A stretch of 5,376 nt of DNA from Phycisphaerae bacterium (lineage in GTDB: Bacteria; Planctomycetota; Phycisphaerae; Phycisphaerales; SM1A02): positions 1 to 5,376 of the forward strand of contig VGXJ01000138.1 in assembly GCA_016873375.1 (NCBI GenBank), read 5' to 3'. Within the stretch, counting starts at the first letter, position 1, and every line of letters begins with the position of its first letter. Below are positions 1-5,280 of the stretch, piece by piece. The position numbers and the translations under genes are program-made. The notes under the pieces were generated by a model. That model did not search any database, was not told where the DNA came from, and saw only the letters and a list, made by a program, of their open reading frames with translations.

Positions 1-238
1 AGATGATGGCCCGCGCGGCAGGATCATGGCCCTCGATCGTGAGCCCATGCGTGGCGAGCGCGGCGCAGGCTGCACTGGTGGCCCACTGGCCCGCATAAGC
101 CTGCTCGCCGATGAAGGTCAGGTGGCCGGCCTGCGCAAGCCCAAGCGTGTCGAGCCCATCGATGATCAGGTTGCCCGGCCCCCACAGCTCACCGCCGACG
201 AGCTCGGCGACTTCGGCGCTGGTGCGGGGGCGCTGCAT
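1..238 (-). CDS. lpxD: UDP-3-O-acylglucosamine N-acyltransferase LpxD, N-terminal part (cut by window edge)
   Basis: The 79 visible residues match the N-terminal, non-repeat domain of LpxD, the cytoplasmic enzyme that transfers a 3-hydroxyacyl chain from acyl-ACP to UDP-3-O-acylglucosamine in lipid A synthesis. The signs are 'AELVGGELWGPG' (residues 11-22), the 'GLDTLGLAQAGHLTFIGE' stretch (28-45) and an aromatic pair Phe42 and Tyr48. From memory, Chlamydia LpxD binds uracil with a Phe-x-x-Asn-x-x-Tyr motif; here the middle position is Glu45 rather than Asn. The left-handed helix repeats and the catalytic His lie beyond the window. The ATG at 236-238 overlaps the TGA of the upstream ompH-like gene (TGATG), which fixes the start and suggests translational coupling; only a weak GGCAAG precedes it. 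The bamA-ompH-lpxD context agrees strongly with the call. A paralogous LpxD-like acyltransferase cannot be excluded from the N-terminus alone. Confidence 0.9.
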   Translation of the reverse strand, partial: MQRPRTSAEVAELVGGELWGPGNLIIDGLDTLGLAQAGHLTFIGEQAYAGQWATSAACAALATHGLTIEGHDPAARAII

Positions 239-828
239 CACTTGCCGGCCTGCTTGGCCTTGAACTCGGCGTTCATCCGCTGGATCAGCATGTCGGTGAC
301 GTCGAGCTTGGCGTTCACGAACAGCGTGCGACGCATGTTGAGCTGCGCCAGCACCTGCTGCACGGTGCCCGGCTCGACCGGCGAGCCCGCGTCATCGAGC
401 ACGATCATGTCGATGTTGTTCTCTTGAGCGAGCCGCCCGGCGATCGCGCGCATCTCGGCGTAGGCCTCGCGGATCCAGTTGGCGCTCTCGGATTCCATCT
501 TGAGCTTGGCGTATTCCTCGAAGGCGCGCATCTGGCCGACCATTTCCTGCGCCTTGCGCTCGGCCTCGGCGAAGTTGGGGCTGCCCGGCTGGAACGACTC
601 GAGTTCGTCCTGCAGCGCACGGAGGTCCTCGCGCATCTTCTCTGCCTGATCCTTGAGCGAGGATTGCACGCCGTTCATGCGCTGTTCATGGCCTGCACGG
701 GCATCGAGGCCATTGAGCGCGCGCGCGAGTTCGACAGTGCCGATCACCGGCGCGGACGACGGGGCGGTGGCGGCCACCACCGCGAGTGCGGCGAGGGCGA
801 GGGCGGCGAAGGCGGTCTTGATGGTCAT
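238..828 (-). CDS. ompH: OmpH/Skp-family periplasmic chaperone-like protein (second, lpxD-proximal copy)
   Basis: This 196-residue protein has an N-terminal signal peptide: Lys4 is followed by an Ala/Leu/Val-rich core to about residue 22, with likely cleavage near 'APSSA'. A short beta strand 'VIGTVELARAL' (28-38) then matches the start of the Skp/OmpH fold. A long charged helical region with coiled-coil character follows (about 45-135), then 'NNIDMIVLDDAG' (137-148), the returning strand of the body domain. The C-terminal helix carries 'TDMLIQRMN' (178-186). Skp-family proteins form trimers that hold unfolded outer-membrane proteins in the periplasm on their way to BamA; that role is inferred from the family. 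At 196 residues it is slightly longer than E. coli Skp (about 160). It lies 25 nt after a paralogue and overlaps lpxD by one base. The start is supported by an AAGGA seven bases upstream. The family call is fairly secure, but the client range is unknown. Confidence 0.85.
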   Translation of the reverse strand: MTIKTAFAALALAALAVVAATAPSSAPVIGTVELARALNGLDARAGHEQRMNGVQSSLKDQAEKMREDLRALQDELESFQPGSPNFAEAERKAQEMVGQMRAFEEYAKLKMESESANWIREAYAEMRAIAGRLAQENNIDMIVLDDAGSPVEPGTVQQVLAQLNMRRTLFVNAKLDVTDMLIQRMNAEFKAKQAGK

Positions 829-835
829 GGTTCGG

Positions 836-840
836 TCCTT
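836..840 (-). promoter_or_regulatory. Ribosome binding site of the lpxD-proximal ompH-like gene
   Basis: On the minus strand, AAGGA stands seven bases before the ATG at 826-828. It is the clearest Shine-Dalgarno sequence in the leftward cluster and it fixes the start of this gene. The upstream ompH copy and lpxD have only weak or no such signals, so this gene may be translated more independently. Confidence 0.6.
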
Positions 841-853
841 CCGTGGCTCGGCG

Positions 854-1489
854 TCAGGGCTTGGGCGCGGCCTGGGTCGCGGCGGCGCGGTTGTTGTTCA
901 TGCGCAGCACGAGCTTGTCGGTGATGTCGTCCTTGGCGCTGGCCACGAGCACACGACGCCTCGCGATCTGCTGCTGCACCTGCTCGAAGTACGACTCCTT
1001 GCTTCGGGGATCGCGCCTCATGTCGGCGGCGCCGTCATTGACGAGCACATAGTCGTACCCCTCGACCTGCGCGAGTTTCTGCGCCTCGGAACGGATCTCG
1101 CGGTAGAGCGCCTCGAAACGCAACGCACGCTCACGGTCGAGTTCCTGGCCCTTGAGCTGGGTCCACTCGCGCAGCTGCAGGTTCTCCAGCGCGAGCGCAT
1201 CGCGAGTGGACTGCACCTGCGCCGGGTCGGTCATCGCCTCGGTCGCCTTCAGGCGCGCCTCGAGGTCCTTGCTGCGGTCGGTGATGTCCTTCTCGAACGC
1301 CGCGGCCAGGCGCGAGATCTCGACTTCGGTGTCGGCGCGCGCCGAGATCTTCTCGAGGACCTTCTGGATGTCGATGCTTGCGACGGCGGTCGGTGCTGCG
1401 GCGATTCGGCCGGCGGCGAAGGCGCTCGCGGCGACGACGGCACCCCCGAGGACGCACAGCATGGCAGGCAGGAACGTTCGATGCTTCAT
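854..1489 (-). CDS. ompH: OmpH/Skp-family periplasmic chaperone-like protein (first, bamA-proximal copy)
   Basis: This 211-residue protein starts with 'MKHR' and a hydrophobic stretch (about 6-26, ending 'ASAFAAG'), a Sec-type signal peptide. A strand 'AVASIDIQKVLEKI' (35-48) opens the OmpH/Skp body and is followed by a highly charged helical region (about 50-142) with coiled-coil character. 'GYDYVLVNDGAADM' (144-157) is the second body strand. A C-terminal helix contains 'RRRVLVASAKDDITDKL' and 'RMNNN'. The C-terminal block (Q-x(5)-RR-x-L-x(6)-D-x-TD-x-L-x(2)-RMN) is shared with the downstream copy, so the two are paralogues, though their middles differ greatly. I chose the ATG at 1487-1489 because it gives a compact signal peptide. 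A TTG at 1529-1531 in the same frame would add 14 residues; neither has a convincing Shine-Dalgarno sequence. It lies 46 nt after bamA. The tail 'RAAATQAAPKP' is probably disordered. Periplasmic chaperoning is inferred from family and context. Confidence 0.83.
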   Translation of the reverse strand: MKHRTFLPAMLCVLGGAVVAASAFAAGRIAAAPTAVASIDIQKVLEKISARADTEVEISRLAAAFEKDITDRSKDLEARLKATEAMTDPAQVQSTRDALALENLQLREWTQLKGQELDRERALRFEALYREIRSEAQKLAQVEGYDYVLVNDGAADMRRDPRSKESYFEQVQQQIARRRVLVASAKDDITDKLVLRMNNNRAAATQAAPKP

Positions 1490-1512
1490 GGGCGCGGATG
1501 GTAGCGATGACG

Positions 1513-1526
1513 GGACCGCGCGGTCC
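1513..1526. repeat. 14-bp perfect palindrome in the bamA-ompH gap
   Basis: GGACCGCGCGGTCC reads identically on both strands and occupies the middle of the 46-nt gap between the bamA stop and the chosen ompH start. It could be a protein-binding site or part of an RNA fold, though a gapless palindrome cannot close a hairpin without losing central pairs. Each half contains the octamer GGACCGCG, which recurs in other gaps of this window. Its function is unknown. Confidence 0.5.
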
Positions 1527-1535
1527 GGCAAGCGC

Positions 1536-3956
1536 TCAGAAGGGCAGGTCGGCGGAGAAGCTGAAGACCTGCGTCACATCGGTGTCTTCCTTCACGATCG
1601 GCTGCGCGATGTCGAACGCCAAGGGCACGGGCCCGAACTGGGGCAGGTAGAGGCGCAGGCCGATGCCCACGGAGACGCGGTACTCCGACAGCGCCACATC
1701 GTCGATGACCGTGCCCGAGTCGCAGAAGGCGACCCAATTCACGAACTCGTCGATGAAGGGCATCTCGTACTGCGCTCCCGCGAAGAACTTGAAGGTGCCG
1801 CCGATCGGGTCGCCGTCGGGCTGGCCGTTCGCGTTTTCGGTCGGGGTCGTGAACCCCGGCGGCCCCGAGCTTGGGCTCTTGGGGCTGATCGTGCGGAACT
1901 CGAAGCCGCGGAAGGTCCGGCCGCCGAGGTAGAAGCGCTCGGTCAGCGGGGCCTCATCATCGAAGATGTAGCCGCTCTCCACGGTCGTCTTGAGCACGCT
2001 CTTGCGGCCGATCAGGTCCTCGGCCAAGGTGAAGAAGCCGGTCCATTCGCCGTTGATCGCGGTGTATGCGTAATCCCCTCCGAGCACGCCGTACTGCTGC
2101 ACGCTGCCCTCGATGCGCGTGCCGCGCGTGGGGCGGTTCACGTTGTCCGTGTTGGTTCGCGTGAAGGAGAAGGTGATCGAGTCGAGGTTGTAGGGACCCG
2201 CCTCCTCGTACACGATCGTGGGGGTCGAGTCGTCGAACTTCGTCAATTCCACCCGGTTCCAACTGAGCCGGCTGGTGAAGGTCCACAGATCGCCCAGGCG
2301 GCGTGACAGCTGCAGGTTCGGGCCCCAGCGTTCCTCGGTCCAGTCCTCGTACACGCGGGTCCGGTAGAAGGCGTTGATGCCGCCGCCCCACTCAGAGTCG
2401 AGCAGGCGGGGATCGCTGATGCCGATCGAGTAGTTGCTCACCTCGACACCGGGCGAGATCGATGCGTTGAACGTCTGGCCTGCGCCACGGAAGGCGCGCT
2501 GGGCGAAGAACTCATCGAGCGTACGAGGCGTGTCGAACAGGTCGAAGTTGCGCTGGGTCAGGCTGATCTGCCCGAAGATGCCGGTATCGGTGCTGGCACC
2601 CACGCCGAAGTTGATCGACCCGGTGTTCTGCTCCTTCACCTCGACGAGCACGTCGCGCACGCCCTGGTCCTGCGGATCCGGCTGCTGCAGCGTCAAGCGG
2701 ACATCACCGAAGAGCCGGGTCCGTTCAAGCCGCGTCTTGGCCTCGTCAAGCTGGCGAGCATCGAGCGGACGGCCCGGGTCGATCATGACATCGCGGCGAA
2801 TCACGTTGTCTCGCGTCAGGCTGTTCCCCTGGATGCGGATGATGCCGGCGATCGTCTCGCTGCCTTCGCGCACCTTGAGGACCAGATCGACCTCGGGGCT
2901 CTCGCCGGTGCGGACCCATTCACTCTGCACCACCGCATCCGCGTGGCCCATGACCTGGTAGGCGCCCTTCACGGCCTCGACCGAGCCCTTGACGAGGGAA
3001 TCGAGGAACGCGTCGCCCGGGCGGATTCGCAGCAGCCCCAGGGCCTGCTCGCTGGTGAGCGCGGGCACCTTCTCGTCGCCGAGGTTGAGGATGGTGACGT
3101 TGCGCAGTCGATACTGACGGCCTTCCTCCAACGCGAAGACGACCTTGGCTTCGTTGCCGTCAGGTGCCACATCCACGCGCCGGTCCACGCGCACATCGAC
3201 ATAGCCCTGCCCCTTGTAGAAGCGGTCGAGCGCGGCTACATCGCCGACGAGCCGATCCTCGTCAAGGTCGCCCTTGCCGAAGAGGAACACCCATTCCTTG
3301 GTCTGGATCTCCTCCTGCAGGCGCTTGGCCGGGAACGCAAGATTGCCTGTGAATTCGATCGAGCGCACGCGCGTGCGAGGGCCCTCGATGATCCGGAAGA
3401 TCAGGATGCCGTTGTCCTTGAGCTCGCTTTCATCGACCGTGACCTCCGCGAGATAATGGCCGCGGCCGCGGTAGAGATCCTTGATCTTGGTCACGGCGCG
3501 CTCGAGCAGGAAGTCGTCACGAGGTCCGCCGGCGTAGAGCCCGATCTCCTTGCGCAGCTCCTGGTCGCTCACGATGGTGTTGCCGATCACCTGGATATCC
3601 TGGACCAGCGGCTGCTCGTCCATGCGATAGGTCAGGTGCACCGTGCCGTCAGGCTGCAGTTCGGCGTCGGCCCGGACCACATCGAAGTGACCGAGCCGGT
3701 AGAGGTTGGCCACGTCATCCTTCACCGCCCGCGCGTCAAAGGGCTGGCCCGCCGCCATGCGGATGTTGTTGCGGACCTCCTGCTCGGTCACCCGGTCAAG
3801 GCCCACGAAGATGATCTTGCTCACCGGCCTGTCGATGAGCGTGGCATCCTCAATGGTCTGCGCCCAAGCGGGATGGGGCGCCAGGAGCAGCATGGCCAAG
3901 GCCAGGACGCGCGTCAACGCGGCGGCAAGGCGGGTGGGCACGCTCCGGGCGGTCAT
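1536..3956 (-). CDS. bamA: Outer membrane protein assembly factor BamA (Omp85 family)
   Basis: This complete 806-residue protein is the core outer-membrane insertase that folds beta-barrel proteins into the outer membrane. A signal peptide ends at 'AWA' (residue 32). Five POTRA domains follow: about 45-115 ('VSKIIFVGLDRV'), 116-195 ('LVQDIQVIGNTIV'), 196-280 ('RVRSIEFTGNLAF'), 281-366 ('YRLRNVTILNLGD') and 367-443 ('IAGIIRIQGNSLTRDNV'). The Omp85 barrel begins near 446 ('GSINFGVGASTDTGIFG'). Family landmarks are 'RPTRGTR' (608-614), the loop-6 motif 'FRGF' (682-685, where E. coli has VRGF), 'FCDSG' (744-748, for FxDxG) and a C-terminal Phe in 'FSFSADLPF', the beta-signal. The length is close to E. 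coli BamA (810). A polar Pro/Ser/Gly/Asn-rich insertion (about 691-717) follows the loop-6 motif. The gene leads a leftward cluster with two ompH-like genes and lpxD. A GGGAG at 3970-3974 lies 13 nt before the ATG, which is rather distant. Confidence 0.96.
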   Translation of the reverse strand: MTARSVPTRLAAALTRVLALAMLLLAPHPAWAQTIEDATLIDRPVSKIIFVGLDRVTEQEVRNNIRMAAGQPFDARAVKDDVANLYRLGHFDVVRADAELQPDGTVHLTYRMDEQPLVQDIQVIGNTIVSDQELRKEIGLYAGGPRDDFLLERAVTKIKDLYRGRGHYLAEVTVDESELKDNGILIFRIIEGPRTRVRSIEFTGNLAFPAKRLQEEIQTKEWVFLFGKGDLDEDRLVGDVAALDRFYKGQGYVDVRVDRRVDVAPDGNEAKVVFALEEGRQYRLRNVTILNLGDEKVPALTSEQALGLLRIRPGDAFLDSLVKGSVEAVKGAYQVMGHADAVVQSEWVRTGESPEVDLVLKVREGSETIAGIIRIQGNSLTRDNVIRRDVMIDPGRPLDARQLDEAKTRLERTRLFGDVRLTLQQPDPQDQGVRDVLVEVKEQNTGSINFGVGASTDTGIFGQISLTQRNFDLFDTPRTLDEFFAQRAFRGAGQTFNASISPGVEVSNYSIGISDPRLLDSEWGGGINAFYRTRVYEDWTEERWGPNLQLSRRLGDLWTFTSRLSWNRVELTKFDDSTPTIVYEEAGPYNLDSITFSFTRTNTDNVNRPTRGTRIEGSVQQYGVLGGDYAYTAINGEWTGFFTLAEDLIGRKSVLKTTVESGYIFDDEAPLTERFYLGGRTFRGFEFRTISPKSPSSGPPGFTTPTENANGQPDGDPIGGTFKFFAGAQYEMPFIDEFVNWVAFCDSGTVIDDVALSEYRVSVGIGLRLYLPQFGPVPLAFDIAQPIVKEDTDVTQVFSFSADLPF

Positions 3957-4035
3957 GGACTGGATGATACTCCCGCGTGGCGGGCCAGTACCGGACCGCG
4001 CGTCTACGATGGTCGCTCACCAATCGAGGACCACC
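3957..4035. promoter_or_regulatory. Divergent bamA-gcvT intergenic region, probably holding both promoters
   Basis: These 79 bases separate two divergently transcribed genes, so both promoters should lie here or just inside the neighbouring genes. Leftward, TATCAT at 3964-3969 resembles a -10 element (5 of 6), but it is so close to the bamA ATG that the transcript would be nearly leaderless. Rightward, TACGAT at 4005-4010 is a weaker -10 candidate (4 of 6), giving a gcvT leader of about 20 nt. Neither has a good -35 element at the usual spacing. A small inverted repeat, CCCGC-GTG-GCGGG at 3972-3984, sits in the middle and overlaps the GGGAG before bamA. The octamer GGACCGCG is at 3993-4000. 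The positional argument is strong; the individual elements are weak. Confidence 0.5.
4026..4030 (+). promoter_or_regulatory. Ribosome binding site of gcvT
   Basis: GAGGA ends five bases before the ATG at 4036-4038. It favours this start over an in-frame ATG at 4009, which would add nine residues not expected in the family and would lie on top of the candidate -10 element. Confidence 0.65.
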
Positions 4036-5169
4036 ATGACCACCGCGACCCAGTTGCTGCGCACCCCGTTCCATTCCTTCCACCTGCAGCACAAGGCCAA
4101 GATGGTTGACTTTGCCGGGTGGGAGATGCCGCTCTCCTACGGCAGCATCATCGAGGAGCATCGACACTGCCGCGCGAGCGCCGGCTTCTTCGATGTGAGC
4201 CACATGGGCCGCCTCCGGTTCACCGGCCGGCACGCGCGTCGCTTTCTCGACATGGTCTGCACCCGGCAGGTCCTGGGCATGGAGCCCGGCCAGTGCCGCT
4301 ACGGCATCGTGTGCAACGAGCGGGGCGGCTGCCTCGACGACATCATCGTCTACTGCATGGACGAAAGCGATTTCCTCGTGGTGTGCAACGCGAGCAACCG
4401 CGCCAAGCTCCTGGCGCACTTCGCTGCAGTGAAGGGCGACATGGTCTTCAAGCTCGATGACCAGACCGAATCCACCGCGATGTGCGCGCTGCAGGGGCCC
4501 AAGGCGATGGACCTCATCGCGGGCATGAGCCGCGAGATCCCCAACCTCAAGCGCTACCGCTTCGCGCAGAAGAACCTGATCGTCGTCAAGCTCATCGTGA
4601 GCCGCACCGGCTACACCGGCGAGGACGGCGTCGAGGTCATCCTCGGCGCAGGCACGGCCCAGCTCGCGATGGGCATGTTCCTCAAGAACGCAGGCCAGGC
4701 GGACAGCGTGGTCAAGCCGATCGGCCTTGGTGCGCGCGACACGCTGCGCATGGAAGCCGGCATGCCGCTGTACGGCCACGAGATCGACGAGGAGACCGAC
4801 CCGATCAGTGCCGGTCTGGGTTTTGCGGTCAAGCTGGAGAAGGGCCAGGACGACGAGCGGGCCGGACGCTTCATCGGCCAGGATGCGTTGCAGCGGATCG
4901 CCGCTGCGGGGCCAGCGCGCAAGCTGGTGGGCCTGGTGCTCGATGGCCGTCGCAGCGCGCGGCAGGGCATGCAGGTCAAGCACGGCAACGATGTGGCCGG
5001 CCGCGTGACCAGCGGCTGCCTGAGCCCGACGCTCGACAAGCCGATTGCGATGGCGTTCGTCGATGCTCCGTTGGCCGAAGTCGGCACCGCGCTCAGTGTC
5101 GATCTGGGCCGCGAGAGCGCCACCGCCACGGTCACGAAGATGCCGTTCGTCTCGGCGACGCGGTCCTGA
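4036..5169 (+). CDS. gcvT: Glycine cleavage system T-protein (aminomethyltransferase)
   Basis: This complete 377-residue cytoplasmic enzyme takes the aminomethyl group held on lipoylated H-protein, transfers the methylene to tetrahydrofolate and releases ammonia, the T step of glycine cleavage. Family motifs run in order: 'KMVDFAGWEMPLSYGSI' (22-38), 'GFFDVSHMG' (50-58), 'GGCLDDIIVY' (97-106) with Asp101 aligning with the catalytic Asp101 of E. coli GcvT, 'ALQGPKAMD' (151-159), 'SRTGYTGEDGVEV' (189-201), 'GLGARDTLRMEAGMPLYGHE' (230-249), 'GFAVKLEK' (262-269), 'FIGQDAL' (279-285) and 'SPTLDKPIAMAFV' (330-342). The length is normal, and the catalytic Asp separates it from YgfZ-like relatives. 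Nine cysteines, seven between residues 75 and 150, are unusual. No gcvH or gcvP follows; the next gene is convergent and unrelated, so the other subunits must be encoded elsewhere. A GAGGA five bases upstream supports the start. Confidence 0.96.
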   Translation: MTTATQLLRTPFHSFHLQHKAKMVDFAGWEMPLSYGSIIEEHRHCRASAGFFDVSHMGRLRFTGRHARRFLDMVCTRQVLGMEPGQCRYGIVCNERGGCLDDIIVYCMDESDFLVVCNASNRAKLLAHFAAVKGDMVFKLDDQTESTAMCALQGPKAMDLIAGMSREIPNLKRYRFAQKNLIVVKLIVSRTGYTGEDGVEVILGAGTAQLAMGMFLKNAGQADSVVKPIGLGARDTLRMEAGMPLYGHEIDEETDPISAGLGFAVKLEKGQDDERAGRFIGQDALQRIAAAGPARKLVGLVLDGRRSARQGMQVKHGNDVAGRVTSGCLSPTLDKPIAMAFVDAPLAEVGTALSVDLGRESATATVTKMPFVSATRS

Positions 5170-5226
5170 ACGCCCACGGCGGGTGTGGATCGGCGGTTCG
5201 CGGCAGGGGCCCTGTGGCGGACCGCG
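5159..5226. repeat. 8-bp inverted repeat enclosing the gcvT stop codon
   Basis: CGCGGTCC at 5159-5166, in the last codons of gcvT, is exactly complementary to GGACCGCG at 5219-5226, with 52 bases between. Inside, starting at the base after the stop, is a hairpin at 5170-5186: ACGCCC pairs with GGGTGT (one G-U pair) around a five-base loop. A smaller inverted repeat, CAGG-GGC-CCTG, lies at 5204-5214. Together they could fold the gcvT 3' end into a branched structure. The pairing is seen directly; folding in the cell is inferred. Confidence 0.45.
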
Positions 5227-5227
5227 A

Positions 5228-5260
5228 CGGGCTGCTCGCCACCTGATGGCACCTAGCCCG
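5228..5260. terminator. Candidate bidirectional hairpin between convergent genes
   Basis: CGGGCT (5228-5233) pairs with AGCCCG (5255-5260). Inside, GCCA (5238-5241) pairs with TGGC (5247-5250) around a five-base loop, with a 4x4 internal loop between the two stems. It lies in the 111-bp gap where gcvT and the sigma-factor gene converge, where transcription should end from both sides. No T-tract follows on either strand, so it is not a typical intrinsic terminator. It may instead block exonucleases or act with Rho. Confidence 0.35.
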
Positions 5261-5280
5261 GCTGATATCGGTTGGGGTCG

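Noticed and set aside
26..427. Plus-strand open frame antisense to lpxD and ompH
   Set aside because: It overlaps two minus-strand genes with recognised families and shows no domain of its own.
1445..1489. Lipobox in the first ompH copy because of Cys12
   Set aside because: The residues before the Cys (Ala-Met-Leu) do not fit the lipobox pattern and the Cys lies inside the hydrophobic core. An ordinary signal peptide cleaved near residue 26 fits better.
1490..1531. TTG start adding 14 residues to the first ompH copy
   Set aside because: It has no Shine-Dalgarno sequence and would place a long non-typical segment before an otherwise normal signal peptide. It remains possible but is less likely than the ATG at 1489.
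1152..2306. Long plus-strand open frame (384 codons) antisense to ompH and bamA
   Set aside because: It overlaps two well-supported genes on the other strand, its translation shows no recognisable domain, and long antisense frames are expected in high-GC coding sequence.
3706..4035. Extended N-terminus for gcvT from an upstream in-frame ATG
   Set aside because: It would add 110 residues antisense to bamA with no family match. The Shine-Dalgarno at 4026-4030 and the normal GcvT length support the ATG at 4036.
3957..4035. Glycine riboswitch upstream of gcvT
   Set aside because: Glycine riboswitches often precede gcv genes, but the gap is only 79 bp including the divergent promoters and shows no aptamer-like paired cores.
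2943..4109. Long plus-strand open frame (388 codons) antisense to bamA and running into gcvT
   Set aside because: It covers the N-terminal half of bamA, the promoter region and the gcvT start in the wrong frame. Its low-complexity His/Asp/Val/Leu-rich translation is typical of a shadow frame.
3850..4983. Minus-strand open frame (377 codons) antisense to gcvT
   Set aside because: It is the reverse-strand shadow of a gcvT with clear family motifs and also overlaps the start of bamA.
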